64,000 nt of DNA, taken from NCBI GenBank assembly GCA_001596135.1, contig CP014773.1:4712001-4776000 (forward strand), written 5' to 3'. This DNA comes from Mucilaginibacter sp. PAMC 26640. Its GTDB lineage: Bacteria; Bacteroidota; Bacteroidia; Sphingobacteriales; Sphingobacteriaceae. Positions 27,178-37,307 of this stretch are shown here, piece by piece. The notes under the pieces are model-generated. The model did not search any database and was not told where the DNA came from. It was given only the letters and a program-made list of their open reading frames with translations. Position 1 is the first letter of the stretch; every line of letters begins with the position of its first letter. Position numbers and translations under genes: made by a program.

Positions 27178-27945
27178 TTATAACTCCCTTACCCAGATAT
27201 TTTTATAGCTTATGGGTTTACTATCATCGCCATGAGCTTGCAACTTTATAGGCGCCGGGCCATGCTTGCGATATTGGGGCTGCCCAATGTAGGGGGTATC
27301 TCCTTTTAATATGGTATTATTTTGAACCAGGATGCTATTGTGCAAAACAGTTACGCGGGCCGGAGCGTTAACAGAACCATCTTCATTAAAACGGGGAGCT
27401 GTCCAAACCACATCATAATAGTTCCACTCCCCCGGTTTGCGGCAGGCATTTACCAACGGTGGCGATTGCTTATACATACTGCCCGCCTGGCCGTTTACAT
27501 ATGTTTTGTTGCCGAAGTTATCCAGTACCTGTAACTCATACCCACCTGCTCCCCATGGAAGAGCAGCTAAAAAGATGCCGCTGTTACCGCGCGCCTGGCC
27601 GCTGCCGGCAATATCTTCGGGGATTTTGCACTCTATATGTAACTGAAAATCAGTAAATTTCCTTTTGGTTTGCAGGTCGCCGGCCTTTTTATCAACGGTG
27701 ATAATATCACCGGCCACATTCCATTTACGCATCGATGTGGAATCGTTGGTGAGCACCCACTCATCCAAATTTTTGCCGCCAAATAAAATTATGGCATCAG
27801 AGGGTGCCTCGCCGGCGATTTTAGCCGGTGTGACAACTTTAGGTACCGGTGTCCAGATCTCAGTATCTTCAGGTTTGGCACTTTGCTGGGCCTGTGAGCT
27901 CAATCCCGAAGCAATAATCATAGTAGTTATAAATAGTTTTTTCAT
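27178..27945 (-). CDS. Secreted DUF1080 (3-keto-disaccharide hydrolase family) protein
   Basis: A 255-residue protein with a signal peptide (about residues 1-20) and one DUF1080 domain, a concanavalin-like beta-sandwich. Diagnostic segments are LFGGKNLDEWVL (about 55-66), TDFQLHIECKIPE (about 98-110), NSGIFLA, YELQVLDNFGNKTYVNGQAG, and WNYYDVVWTAPRF (about 176). Some members of the family hydrolyse 3-keto-glucosides after oxidation of the sugar. It is the last gene of a same-strand series, 9 bases after the propeller/cytochrome gene, and is probably co-transcribed with it. Confidence 0.9.
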   Translation of the reverse strand: MKKLFITTMIIASGLSSQAQQSAKPEDTEIWTPVPKVVTPAKIAGEAPSDAIILFGGKNLDEWVLTNDSTSMRKWNVAGDIITVDKKAGDLQTKRKFTDFQLHIECKIPEDIAGSGQARGNSGIFLAALPWGAGGYELQVLDNFGNKTYVNGQAGSMYKQSPPLVNACRKPGEWNYYDVVWTAPRFNEDGSVNAPARVTVLHNSILVQNNTILKGDTPYIGQPQYRKHGPAPIKLQAHGDDSKPISYKNIWVREL

Positions 27946-27954
27946 TTGTTGATA

Positions 27955-29910
27955 TTATTTCAGTGATGTTATCCAGGAAGCTATTTTACGTGCATCAGCA
28001 GCCGGAACTTGTGGCATCGGCGGCATCGGGGTGGAATAGTCCGGCCAGTGCTCCGGTTTTGGATTCTTGATCAATGCCATGATCTGCGCAATGCTATACT
28101 TCTTTTTGGCTATTTCCTTAAATGCCGGGCCAACCTGCCGGGTGTTTGGATTATGGCAGGATAAACAGGTGTTTTTTTGTAGCAATGGCTGTACATCGGC
28201 ATAAGTAACCACTTTGTTTGCTTCAATTTTAGCGGCTGCTTTTGCTGCCGGGTTACTTTTCACAGTTGCTTTGGCAGTTGCCGTTTTCGCCGAGTTTTTA
28301 GTACTCAAATCGTTTAAACTTAATTTTCCACCTTCGGGAATATTATTCAGCGTGTAGTAAGCAGTTGGGTGCACCAGATTGAAATAGTTCTCTTTATCGC
28401 GCATGCCCTCTAACGTAATGGTGTGAATGTAGTGCGTACGGAGTCCGTTTACCACAATACGGGCTTTTAATCCATCTTCAGAAACCTTAACGCCGGCGAT
28501 AGTCAGTTTTTGGTTGTTTACCGGAGGGCTTCCATAAACACCGTGATATTTGTAAGTATAGCTTTCTACCGAATAAGAGGCCAGGTCCTGCGCTATTTTC
28601 ATATCCACCGGTTTAGTAAACTCAATCTCGAAACCATCCGGCATGGCACGGATTGCGCGCATCTCAAACGGGATGTGGTTGTTCCAGATCAAACGCTGCA
28701 AACCCATGGTAGCCTCCCCTGCCGATCCCCAGCCCCGGTTGGTTTCACCAGTCACTAATGAGCCATCCGGCAGCCAGGCCAAACGTACTATACCCGATTG
28801 AAAACCGCTTCTGAATGCCCATGCTGCACCCTGGTACTCGCCGTTTACTTTTTCCAAAAAGATCCGGTCCACCATACTCTGCCCTTGGTCACAAACCAAC
28901 AATTGGCCCGCAAATGGCCCGAATGCCCCTTCGGGAATCTTTACAATCTCCGAATTGGAGATGCCCAGGATACCGTGCGGCAGCCATACAGCCGGTAACT
29001 GCAATTCAGGGATATCTTTCTTGGCATCGACTTCGGTACGGAAATTTTCCTCCACAATATTTTGTGGCTTAAAAGGCTGGCCGTTTTTATCAAATTCAAT
29101 TCGGGGGTTGTTTTTGGCAAAAAACTGTTCCTGCGTAAGTTTAAGCGGAGAATTTGGCAAGTTTGTCCATACCAAACTTGCAGGGTGGCCCATAAAAGCG
29201 CCTTTGTTAACCGGCATAATACTACCTGAGCCAACCCAATCGCCCTGGTTATCACTGTACCACAACTGGCCATCAATCATACTGATTCCACAAGGTGACC
29301 TGAAACCCGCTGCCCACGGCGTCACTACGCCGGCTTCAGTAATATTAAGCGCCCAGCCGCGGTAAGGCACAAAGCTTTTAGGGTGCCACCAATCTGGCGG
29401 AAAGCCAAGATTCAAGCTAACGAAAAACGATCCGTCTGGCGCTATCTTCGGGCCAAAGCTGTATTCGTGATAGTTTCCTGATAAAGGCCAAGCGTAAACG
29501 GTTTCAAACACATCGGCCTTGCCATCCATATTGGTATCTACCAGTTTGGTGAGTTCCCCCCTTTGTACCACGTACAACGCGCCATCTTTGTAAGCCGCAC
29601 CCAACACCTCATGCAGGCCCGATGCAAATTTTCGGAAGAACGGGTGCTGACTGGTGGGATTCTCCACCATAAATATATCGCCACGGCGGGTAGTTACCGC
29701 CAGGCTGCCATTTGGCAAAGTGCATAAACCGCCAACTTCCAGTATCGTACCCTCTGGTGCTGGCACCTTCATGATCTTAAAAAAGTCATCCTCTTTTGGC
29801 GATTCAGCCTGTGCTTTTGCCCGAAGGGTAAACCCGGTCAATACGGCGGTAGCGCATACAAAAAATAAAACCTTGCTTATCATTTGTTTAGTTAATAATT
29901 TCTTCATCAC
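27955..29910 (-). CDS. Secreted beta-propeller protein with C-terminal cytochrome c domain
   Basis: A 651-residue secreted protein (signal peptide ending RAKAQA near residue 34). Residues about 45-420 form a propeller of the sugar/PQQ-dehydrogenase-like class (GGLCTLPNGSLAVTTRRGDI, EYSFGPKIAPDGSFFV, VRLAWLPDGSLVTGETNRGW). A beta-sandwich segment and an Ala/Lys-rich linker (about 540-570) follow, then a class I cytochrome c with the haem motif CLSCH (Cys582, Cys585, His586) and a Met-rich axial-ligand loop (MPPMPQ near 629-634). It is likely a periplasmic electron-transfer or sugar-oxidising protein; cofactor and substrate are not certain. It sits between two DUF1080 genes, with gaps of 7 and 9 bases. 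Confidence 0.85.
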   Translation of the reverse strand: MMKKLLTKQMISKVLFFVCATAVLTGFTLRAKAQAESPKEDDFFKIMKVPAPEGTILEVGGLCTLPNGSLAVTTRRGDIFMVENPTSQHPFFRKFASGLHEVLGAAYKDGALYVVQRGELTKLVDTNMDGKADVFETVYAWPLSGNYHEYSFGPKIAPDGSFFVSLNLGFPPDWWHPKSFVPYRGWALNITEAGVVTPWAAGFRSPCGISMIDGQLWYSDNQGDWVGSGSIMPVNKGAFMGHPASLVWTNLPNSPLKLTQEQFFAKNNPRIEFDKNGQPFKPQNIVEENFRTEVDAKKDIPELQLPAVWLPHGILGISNSEIVKIPEGAFGPFAGQLLVCDQGQSMVDRIFLEKVNGEYQGAAWAFRSGFQSGIVRLAWLPDGSLVTGETNRGWGSAGEATMGLQRLIWNNHIPFEMRAIRAMPDGFEIEFTKPVDMKIAQDLASYSVESYTYKYHGVYGSPPVNNQKLTIAGVKVSEDGLKARIVVNGLRTHYIHTITLEGMRDKENYFNLVHPTAYYTLNNIPEGGKLSLNDLSTKNSAKTATAKATVKSNPAAKAAAKIEANKVVTYADVQPLLQKNTCLSCHNPNTRQVGPAFKEIAKKKYSIAQIMALIKNPKPEHWPDYSTPMPPMPQVPAADARKIASWITSLK

Positions 29911-29917
29911 CTGCTTC

Positions 29918-31750
29918 TTAAAAAATGATAGAATAGGTTAATTTGGTTTTGATAGGGCTAACCAGCTCCTGCATCCCGCCGGAATTGCGGATTACGGCCT
30001 TGGCGTCGCCAATATCGTCCAGCCGGATATAGTATTTATCATCTACACTGTACAGGCCTTTTTTTAGCAGTTCTATCTTATCTCCCTGCGCCATCCGGAA
30101 ATACAGGCCTTCAACGGGAGCGCTCAAACTCACTTCCCGGTGCAAGCCCTGCGCCCCGGGTAACACCATACTGGCATCGTTAACGGTTGTTCCATATAGC
30201 AGGTATTTAAAGGTGGGCTTGCCATCACCATCAAGAACGTATCCTTTGGGCCTGTAAGCAGTACCAGCCGTATCTAAAGGCCATACAGCATCCGCAGCAG
30301 CCAATTTGGCTATACCAGGAGCTGGTTTACCTAAGTATTGTACTGAGCCGGCAGGCCGCGAAGAACCATCGCCCCTTTCGTGCCACATTGGGGTGGCATC
30401 CAGGAAACCGCCCCGCCAGATCTGCACAATCATCCCTTTATCCATATCATACGTATAATGCAATTGCTCCGGACTGCCTACGCCAACGCCATGTGTTACA
30501 CGGATGCCGCCAGGCAAATCGCTAAAACTGCGCAAAATGGTATTTTCGGTTGCGTTGATCAATATAGGATCAACGGCATCGTTAGAACTAACGTTGCCAT
30601 CGCTCAATAAAAACTCCCGTACACCCGGGCCGGAGACGGTTAGTCCAAGGGCGGCCTTTGCCCAGTCGGTAGTTTTGGCGTAAAAAACCTCAAAAGGTAA
30701 TTCTCCTGCTGTTAGCTGGGTAGTACCCATGCCCCGGTTATTGCTCAGCGGAACGGTATTGACGCCGTTTATTTTCAACGCGCCTTTGCCACCCGGAACG
30801 CTCAACTTAAATGTATAGCCTCCAGGTTCGGCAATGTGCAGCGTACCAGTATACCTCACCAGGAAATCATTTGGCAGTTTCACCTCATTTGAAGTTAGCA
30901 TTGGGCTTACACCCTGTGCTTCTGCTTTTAAGGTTTTATAATCGGGCTCGGTGGAATAAGCGCCTTTATAAACCACATACTTTAGGTTGGAAACCGTTGG
31001 GTGCTGCTTGTTAAAGTTGGTATAGCTAATATTTTTGAAAGCCACCGCCCCATGATCGCCTTGTAAGCGCAGCGGGCCTAGCGCACTTTCTTTACTATCA
31101 TAAGCACCACGGGTTGGCCCCGCAAGTTCCACATTTTCCTGAATCAGCACGCCGTTCAACCAAATGTATAATACTTTAGCATTGGCAATCTTCGCTCCAC
31201 TAGCATCAAACTTGGGTGCCTGGAACGATATGCGCATATGCTGCCATAGGCCAGGTGCCCTGCTTGCATTTTGCCTTGGTGCGTGGCCGTCATAGCCTTT
31301 CATGCCATCGGGCTTGCCATCGTCCCAACGCTCATAAATACCTCCGTTGTCGCTTGATTTTGGATTTACAGCACCCCAGCTATCCAATAGCTGAATCTCG
31401 TATCGGCCCTGCAGATAGATGCCGGAGTTGGCACCTTTGGCCAGGGTGTAATCCATCTCCAGGTCGATATCGCCATGCTGAAGATTAAAATACAAATCGT
31501 GTCCGGGATTTTTTTCATCCACCACATTTACCAAAATACCCGAACCCCTGGTAAGGATAAAAGCGTTGGTATTTTCGAGATCTACATGCACACCACCATC
31601 GATCTCCCAGTTTTTTGGCGGCGCAGTAAAAGCCGACAGACTGGTTAAAGGTACCTGACTTGCCAGTGCCTGCGCATTGGCAACACGAATGCCAGACGAG
31701 CCCGCCAGCACAAAAGCCATAGCGATGGCCGTGTAGTTTTTGTTATTCAT
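29918..31750 (-). CDS. Secreted DUF1080 protein with C-terminal PA14-like and beta regions
   Basis: A 610-residue protein with a signal peptide (about residues 1-26). Residues about 45-250 are a DUF1080 beta-sandwich: LYFNLQHGDIDLEMDYTLAKG, NSGIYLQGRYEIQLLDSWG, WQHMRISFQAPKF. Residues about 265-390 look like a PA14-type carbohydrate-binding domain (FLVRYTGTLHIAEPGGYTF, FEVFYAKTTDWAKAALGLTV). The remaining 220 residues form a beta-rich region including YTYDMDKGMIVQIWRGGFLD. A role in handling 3-keto or other modified glycosides is possible from the family. It is the first of three tightly spaced genes, 96 bases downstream of the FG-GAP lipoprotein. Confidence 0.85.
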   Translation of the reverse strand: MNNKNYTAIAMAFVLAGSSGIRVANAQALASQVPLTSLSAFTAPPKNWEIDGGVHVDLENTNAFILTRGSGILVNVVDEKNPGHDLYFNLQHGDIDLEMDYTLAKGANSGIYLQGRYEIQLLDSWGAVNPKSSDNGGIYERWDDGKPDGMKGYDGHAPRQNASRAPGLWQHMRISFQAPKFDASGAKIANAKVLYIWLNGVLIQENVELAGPTRGAYDSKESALGPLRLQGDHGAVAFKNISYTNFNKQHPTVSNLKYVVYKGAYSTEPDYKTLKAEAQGVSPMLTSNEVKLPNDFLVRYTGTLHIAEPGGYTFKLSVPGGKGALKINGVNTVPLSNNRGMGTTQLTAGELPFEVFYAKTTDWAKAALGLTVSGPGVREFLLSDGNVSSNDAVDPILINATENTILRSFSDLPGGIRVTHGVGVGSPEQLHYTYDMDKGMIVQIWRGGFLDATPMWHERGDGSSRPAGSVQYLGKPAPGIAKLAAADAVWPLDTAGTAYRPKGYVLDGDGKPTFKYLLYGTTVNDASMVLPGAQGLHREVSLSAPVEGLYFRMAQGDKIELLKKGLYSVDDKYYIRLDDIGDAKAVIRNSGGMQELVSPIKTKLTYSIIF

Positions 31751-31846
31751 TGTTTTAGGTTAAGCGTGGGGAAGAATGAAGCCCGGGCTAATAAATTTAT
31801 GCTATTTACAATTTTTCGGTGAAAAATGCAATCGATTGTTTAAACT

Positions 31847-34800
31847 TTAATTTATTATTCGATGGTGCCCGGAATTATCAAATACCGTAATGCTTGCTAC
31901 ACTTTTACCCCGTGTAATAAACCTGGCCGACTGCGATAAAAATGAAGCCCCAAAATAAAATTCCTGCCTGTCGGTTTGCCCGTTTTTATACTTGATTATG
32001 GCATAAGCATCATTGGGCTGTACCGAGATATTTTGGGCTGGCCCCTTTAATTTAAACAGCTTCAAATAATCCCTGTTTTGGCTTGCGGCTAGCAACAATT
32101 GGCCCTTCGCATCACGAAGCTTTACCAATGCCTTGCCGTTTCCGGGGATATAAATTCCGCTTTGCAAAATACTTAGTGCTTTAAAGCCTCCTTTGCCGTC
32201 ACCTTTTAGCATTAATCCGCTGAGGGCATCGTACCTGCCAATAGCGGCATCGGTTCCAAAATCATTACCATTCATCACCACATCCAGGTTGCCATCGCCA
32301 TCAAAGTCTCCTGTTTCCATGCCATTAATAACCGATACCTGCGCTTCAACCGGTAGTGGAATAATGGTAAACTTCCCATTCCCATCATTTCGCAAGTAGC
32401 ATGTTTTAAGCAGGTTGGCTTTCATCCGCAATGCGCCTGTCCGCTGCTCCGGCGTTAAAATATCATCAATGGTAGCTACCGCAAAAGATTTGTAATTGGT
32501 GTACTTCTTCTTCATACTGATCATTTGCTTTAGCAGATCATCACGACCCTGCACCGGGAATTCTCTTTTATCACCGTTTTTATCCTTGAAATAAACCGAT
32601 GTAATGGCGCTGTAAGCCTGGCTGTTATCAAAGTCTTTAGCGGTAATGTGTACCGGGTAGTCATTGCTGGCCTGGATAAGGCTGTTTTGTCCTACGTTGC
32701 CTACGATGTAATCGGTACGGCCGGTGTGGCGGAAGTCGCCGCCTATAATGGAGTTCCACCAGCCAAATTTATCAGAAACGCCTATTTTGGCGGTAACGTT
32801 TACGAATTTGCCATGATCATTCTTTAGAAAAGTAACCGGCATCCACTCGCCCGCCAGCATCAGATCCGGCCAGCCATCATTGTCAAAATCGGTAAAGAGG
32901 CCATCGCAAACCAACCCTATATCTTTTAATGCAGGCGCAACCTGTGCGGTAACGTCAGTAAACTTGGAGTGCCCGTTATGGCTGTCGTTGCGTAATAAAA
33001 TGCTGGACACCGGCTTTGGGTATTCCCATGGTTTTACCCTGCCGGATATAAACAGGTCCGGCTTGCCATCCTTATTATAATCACAGGCACGCACACACAA
33101 CTTGCTTGTAAAATTAGATGGTACTACACCTTTGGACAAGGCAAAGTTCCCTTTGCCATCGTTCAGATATAACCTGTCCTGGTATTCGGGGCTGTTTGCC
33201 GTGGTTGCATACCCACCGCTTGCAGCGTACAGGTCCAGCGTTCCGTTACCATCGGCATCAAAGAGTAACAAACCGGCATCTTTATATAATGAGGAGTAAT
33301 CAACACCTTTAGGGATCAGATCACGCTGAATAAATCGACCGTTGAGCTGCTGAACAAATACTTTTGCCTGGTTGGCAGAGTTACCGCCAACAACCATATC
33401 ATCCAAACCATCGTTATTTACATCACCTACGGCAATAGCAGGGCTGTAATCTGATAATTTATGCGGCAGTAATTTTTGGATATTGAAATCCAGAAAGTTA
33501 GGGTCATTACTAAAATAGTGCACGCCCAGCGAATCCGTTACCTCTTTAAATAAGGCTTTGGCATCAATCAATGGCAATACCGAGGAGTAGTGATCCTTTG
33601 CATCGGCAATGCTAACCCTGAGTTTCTGGTCAACTTTTACATTGGTAAGCTTTTGCTTTTTGCCGTTTGGCCATTTCACCAAAACCGAATCAACTATAGT
33701 TATTTTTCCCAAACCAAAATGGGCAATATTTTCTACTGATGAAAGGTATCCCCTGTAAGGATTATTCTCATAAAATTGCTGCTTGTCTTTACCATAATAA
33801 ATATTCACCAGAGCGCCCAACCCGTTTACGTTTTGCTTGCCTCCTTTCAAAGAGAGCTGCAGGTAATGCGCATCGCCAATTGTTTTTTTGTCATCGCGCG
33901 TTGTGTTGCGATAAACAAAGGCTTTATCGTTGATATTATTTACAACCATATCCATGGCACCATCATTATCCAAATCTGCATAAACGGCACCGTTAGAAAA
34001 GGTTGGCGTTTCCAGTCCCCAATCCATACTCACATCTTTAAAGGTTAGGTCGCCGTTATTGAGATAAGCATAGTTATGAATCTTGATCTCCGGGATTTGC
34101 TTAAGCACTGTTTCCTTAGATGCCACAGCGTATGCTTCCTGGCGATAGGTCATAAAATCCCTGTCGGATACATCTCTCGGGAAACCGTTGGTAATGATCA
34201 TATCCCGAAAACCATCATTGTTGAAATCGGTAATAAGCGGTGTCCAGCTCCAGTCGGTTTGCGCCATACCGCTTAGAAAAGCGATATCACTAAACGTAGG
34301 GTCGCCTATTTTTCCCTGCTTATCTACCCGCGGACCGCGGTTGAGCTGTAAAGTGTTGCGTACATACTGATACTGGTAGCCAAACTGATCGAAATTTGAA
34401 AAGGTTTGATAGCTGTTTGGCCCGAGCATCATTTTCTTGCGGTAGTTGTCTTCGGGGTTCATATCCAGTTCTACCACATCGGCAAGTCCGTCGTTATTGA
34501 TATCCACGATATCCTGACCCATAGAATTGAAAGACGTATGTTTAAAATAGTCTTTAGCCTTATCGGTAAAGGTGCCATCGTGGTTGTTGATGTATAGTAT
34601 ATTATTGGAAATAAAATCGTCTGAAACATAAATGTCCTTCCAGCCATCGCCGTTAACATCCACCGTTGATGCGGAATGTCCAAAACCGCTAATGGTAACT
34701 CCCGCATGTACCGTAACATCGGTAAATACAGGATGATGCAATTTTTCGTCCCAATCGTTCCGATACAATTTACCGGTAATTATATGCGGACCACGGGCAT

Positions 34801-35422
34801 TTGCGGGGCCGAATACATTGGGGTTATACGTGGAACTGGCATTGTTTACCGTAAGATACATATCCAGGTCACCATCGTTATCATAGTCAAAAAAGCTGGC
34901 CATGGTAGATTCCGTTCCTGCTTGCAGGTGGTACTGTTTGGCCATATCTTTAAAATGGGGAACATTATTTTTGTCAGGCCCCTGGTTAACGTAAAGGAAG
35001 TTTTGTCTATTCAAAGAATCTTTATAGATGGTATTGCAAACGTAAATATCCATCAGGCCATCATTATTGATATCAACAATACTAACGCCTCTGCCCCATC
35101 GGCCAATGCCGCTAACGCCTGCTTCTTCGGTAACATCTTTAAATTTGAAGTCCCCCTGGTTGAGGTATAGTTTATTGGATACCATATTGCCGGAGAAATA
35201 CAGATCCTGAAGGCCATCGTTATTAAAATCGCCAACACCAACGCCGCCGCCGTTGTAAATATTAACCACGTCCAGCGGATTGATCGAATCGTTCTCGGTA
35301 ATCTGATTGTTAAAGTCGATGCCGGAATGTGAAGAAGATATCTTTTCAAAATGCGTTTTCTTTCCACATGAAAACAGCCCCAGTATACCCACCAGGAGAA
35401 AGATATTGTAAAAAAGCTTCAT
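31847..35422 (-). CDS. Giant FG-GAP/VCBS-repeat lipoprotein with ASPIC/UnbV domain
   Basis: A 1191-residue surface or periplasmic lipoprotein. The start at 35422 gives MKLFYNIFLLVGILGLFSCG, a lipoprotein signal with Cys at about residue 19; a longer frame begins 39 bases upstream. It carries many calcium-binding FG-GAP/VCBS blades, for example GVGDFNNDGLQDLYFSGN, VDINNDGLMDIYVCN and FFDYDNDGDLDMYLT. In the middle (about 535-615) lies an ASPIC/UnbV domain (GLGALVNIYYG, YRGYLSSVENIAHFGLG, VKWPNGKKQK). A second propeller set follows. Proteins of this type often accompany SusCD pairs in Bacteroidota with undefined roles; ligand binding at the cell surface is an inference. It is 135 bases downstream of susD, after a terminator. 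Confidence 0.9.
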   Translation of the reverse strand: MKLFYNIFLLVGILGLFSCGKKTHFEKISSSHSGIDFNNQITENDSINPLDVVNIYNGGGVGVGDFNNDGLQDLYFSGNMVSNKLYLNQGDFKFKDVTEEAGVSGIGRWGRGVSIVDINNDGLMDIYVCNTIYKDSLNRQNFLYVNQGPDKNNVPHFKDMAKQYHLQAGTESTMASFFDYDNDGDLDMYLTVNNASSTYNPNVFGPANARGPHIITGKLYRNDWDEKLHHPVFTDVTVHAGVTISGFGHSASTVDVNGDGWKDIYVSDDFISNNILYINNHDGTFTDKAKDYFKHTSFNSMGQDIVDINNDGLADVVELDMNPEDNYRKKMMLGPNSYQTFSNFDQFGYQYQYVRNTLQLNRGPRVDKQGKIGDPTFSDIAFLSGMAQTDWSWTPLITDFNNDGFRDMIITNGFPRDVSDRDFMTYRQEAYAVASKETVLKQIPEIKIHNYAYLNNGDLTFKDVSMDWGLETPTFSNGAVYADLDNDGAMDMVVNNINDKAFVYRNTTRDDKKTIGDAHYLQLSLKGGKQNVNGLGALVNIYYGKDKQQFYENNPYRGYLSSVENIAHFGLGKITIVDSVLVKWPNGKKQKLTNVKVDQKLRVSIADAKDHYSSVLPLIDAKALFKEVTDSLGVHYFSNDPNFLDFNIQKLLPHKLSDYSPAIAVGDVNNDGLDDMVVGGNSANQAKVFVQQLNGRFIQRDLIPKGVDYSSLYKDAGLLLFDADGNGTLDLYAASGGYATTANSPEYQDRLYLNDGKGNFALSKGVVPSNFTSKLCVRACDYNKDGKPDLFISGRVKPWEYPKPVSSILLRNDSHNGHSKFTDVTAQVAPALKDIGLVCDGLFTDFDNDGWPDLMLAGEWMPVTFLKNDHGKFVNVTAKIGVSDKFGWWNSIIGGDFRHTGRTDYIVGNVGQNSLIQASNDYPVHITAKDFDNSQAYSAITSVYFKDKNGDKREFPVQGRDDLLKQMISMKKKYTNYKSFAVATIDDILTPEQRTGALRMKANLLKTCYLRNDGNGKFTIIPLPVEAQVSVINGMETGDFDGDGNLDVVMNGNDFGTDAAIGRYDALSGLMLKGDGKGGFKALSILQSGIYIPGNGKALVKLRDAKGQLLLAASQNRDYLKLFKLKGPAQNISVQPNDAYAIIKYKNGQTDRQEFYFGASFLSQSARFITRGKSVASITVFDNSGHHRIIN

Positions 35423-35504
35423 AAAAACGTATAGGTTTACCGATACAAAATGTAGGGACAATAATTGTGTTTACCGCAATTAGTTTAAAAATATACTTAT
35501 CAGC

Positions 35505-35542
35505 AAAAAAAGGCTCTCCCCTTGCGGAGAAAGCCTTTTAAA
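35505..35542 (-). terminator. Hairpin terminator downstream of the susD-like gene
   Basis: AAAGGCTCTCC / GGAGAAAGCCTTTT with a short loop, with a seven-A run on the left that gives a U-run on the minus strand. It lies just past the susD stop and before the FG-GAP gene, so it could attenuate transcription from susCD into the downstream genes. Confidence 0.75.
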
Positions 35543-35556
35543 ACTACTAACTAAAA

Positions 35557-37287
35557 TTATTTACCATATGCAGGGTTCTGCGTAAGATTTGGATTAAGAC
35601 CAATGGCCTGTTGTGGAATTGGTAATATATCGCGGCCTTCCGGCAGAGTTGTACGATAAACGCCATGTGGCTTACCGTCAGCGGTTGGGCCAAATGGATA
35701 AGGTTGTGGAGTTGTAGTAGCATCGGTACCATAGTTTGCTTTGATAAAAGCAGAAGCCACACCCGGGCCAGCCCTCCGCAAATCGTAGAATAATGAATAT
35801 TCGGCAGTCAGTTCGTGCCTGTATTCGCTTAAAACCATCTGCAATGGATCGGTAATTGGTGACGCAGCAGATCCATCAAACCTGGCGCCATCCTGCATTA
35901 TAGCCGGTGCGGTACCGCCAAAGGCGCGATCCCTTACCAATTTTAAATCAGCCATTGCACCTGCAACATCTCCGGTGTGAACTTTACATTCGGCACGGCT
36001 CAATAACACTTCCGCATAGCGCATCAGAATTTGATTTTGCGAACCGAAGATCACCTGGTTACCGGTACCACCTGTCAATTGCGGATCTCTCCATTTTTTT
36101 GCATTGTAGTAGCCAGAACGCAATTGATCTGACACGCCATACCAAGGGCGGGTAAGCGTACCACAGGTATTGATTATGCTGCCATCATCGGCTTTATAAC
36201 GTGCATCGCCGCTGGCAAAGCCCCCTGTTACCGCAGGATAACCTTTTATACCACCCCATTTCGCAATAATTCCAGGGCTGATATTTTCATCTCCAGGCCC
36301 CACAATGGTGAACGCTTTTCTTTTATCGCCAGACTGGTAGGAATACCAAAGACCAGGATTTGCGTAATCATAGCCAAAGTTTGAGATTTCTTCGGGCCAG
36401 CTAAAGTCATCAATCCAGGCTACTTCACCACCATTTTGCCAGCCGCCGTCCCAGCTCTGTGAGCCGGATACTTCAAACTGAATCTCGAAAATTGATTCGT
36501 CATTATTTTGGTTGGTAAACTCATGCACGTCACCAAAGTTCGACAACAAATGATAGTTGTTTGTTAGCTCAGTATTGTTAAAAGCAGTTAATGCAGATGG
36601 GTAATCTTTCAACCACATTTGTGCAGCGCCTTCATAGGCATAAGCTGCACCCTTTGTGGCGCGGCCTAAATCTGTAGCCGGTAAAGCAGTTTTTGATAAC
36701 AATAATGTTTCTGCCTGTTTCATATCGGCAACTACTTGCTTAAATACCTCATCTTGCGTACTACGCGGAGTTAACCCGTTAGTTTCTGATTTAAGTTCCA
36801 GCGGTACGCCACCAAAAGAACCTGCAAGGTAATAATAGGTCATTCCACGCAAAAAGTATGCTTCGCCTGTTAACCTGTCTGCCAATGCCGGAGTAACTAT
36901 CCCTTTTTCTTTTGCCGTGGCAATAATTGCAAAAGCTGAATTTGCACGATTAATACCCACATAAGCGTTGTTCCAAAGTGTTGATAATGCGCCAAAGCTG
37001 GAGTTGATCTGGTAATTATTCCAGGCAACATCGGCACCGTAGTTATAAAAATCATGCGATTGAAAGTTGGCATAATACCATATCGCTTTCTTTAGCAAAT
37101 CGCTGTTTTGGTATCCATCATAAATACTGTTAACTAGCGCCACCACATCACCCGGTTTCTGAAAAGTTGCTTTAGCGGTTGACTTAAACCGGCTCGTTTG
37201 TGATAAAAAATCCTTCTTACAACCAAATGGCATTAATAGCACCACAATTAAGGTGACCACGCCTATATTTCTTCTATTCATTTTCAT
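35557..37287 (-). CDS. SusD/RagB-family nutrient-binding outer-membrane lipoprotein
   Basis: A 576-residue glycan-binding lipoprotein. N terminus with signal and lipobox (LLMPFGCKKDF, Cys near residue 23). SusD signs are the TPR-like helical parts (LWNNAYVGINRANSAFAII, about residues 103-121; LTGEAYFLRGMTYYYLA, about 138-154) and the C-terminal ILMRYAEVLLSRAECKV and YRHELTAEYSLFYDLRR. It pairs with the SusC-like transporter 20 bases upstream to form the outer-membrane uptake complex. The carbohydrate bound cannot be told from sequence. A start at 37281 (MNRRN) is equally possible. Confidence 0.95.
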   Translation of the reverse strand: MKMNRRNIGVVTLIVVLLMPFGCKKDFLSQTSRFKSTAKATFQKPGDVVALVNSIYDGYQNSDLLKKAIWYYANFQSHDFYNYGADVAWNNYQINSSFGALSTLWNNAYVGINRANSAFAIIATAKEKGIVTPALADRLTGEAYFLRGMTYYYLAGSFGGVPLELKSETNGLTPRSTQDEVFKQVVADMKQAETLLLSKTALPATDLGRATKGAAYAYEGAAQMWLKDYPSALTAFNNTELTNNYHLLSNFGDVHEFTNQNNDESIFEIQFEVSGSQSWDGGWQNGGEVAWIDDFSWPEEISNFGYDYANPGLWYSYQSGDKRKAFTIVGPGDENISPGIIAKWGGIKGYPAVTGGFASGDARYKADDGSIINTCGTLTRPWYGVSDQLRSGYYNAKKWRDPQLTGGTGNQVIFGSQNQILMRYAEVLLSRAECKVHTGDVAGAMADLKLVRDRAFGGTAPAIMQDGARFDGSAASPITDPLQMVLSEYRHELTAEYSLFYDLRRAGPGVASAFIKANYGTDATTTPQPYPFGPTADGKPHGVYRTTLPEGRDILPIPQQAIGLNPNLTQNPAYGK

Positions 37288-37307
37288 GTCCTTGATATTT
37301 TATAATC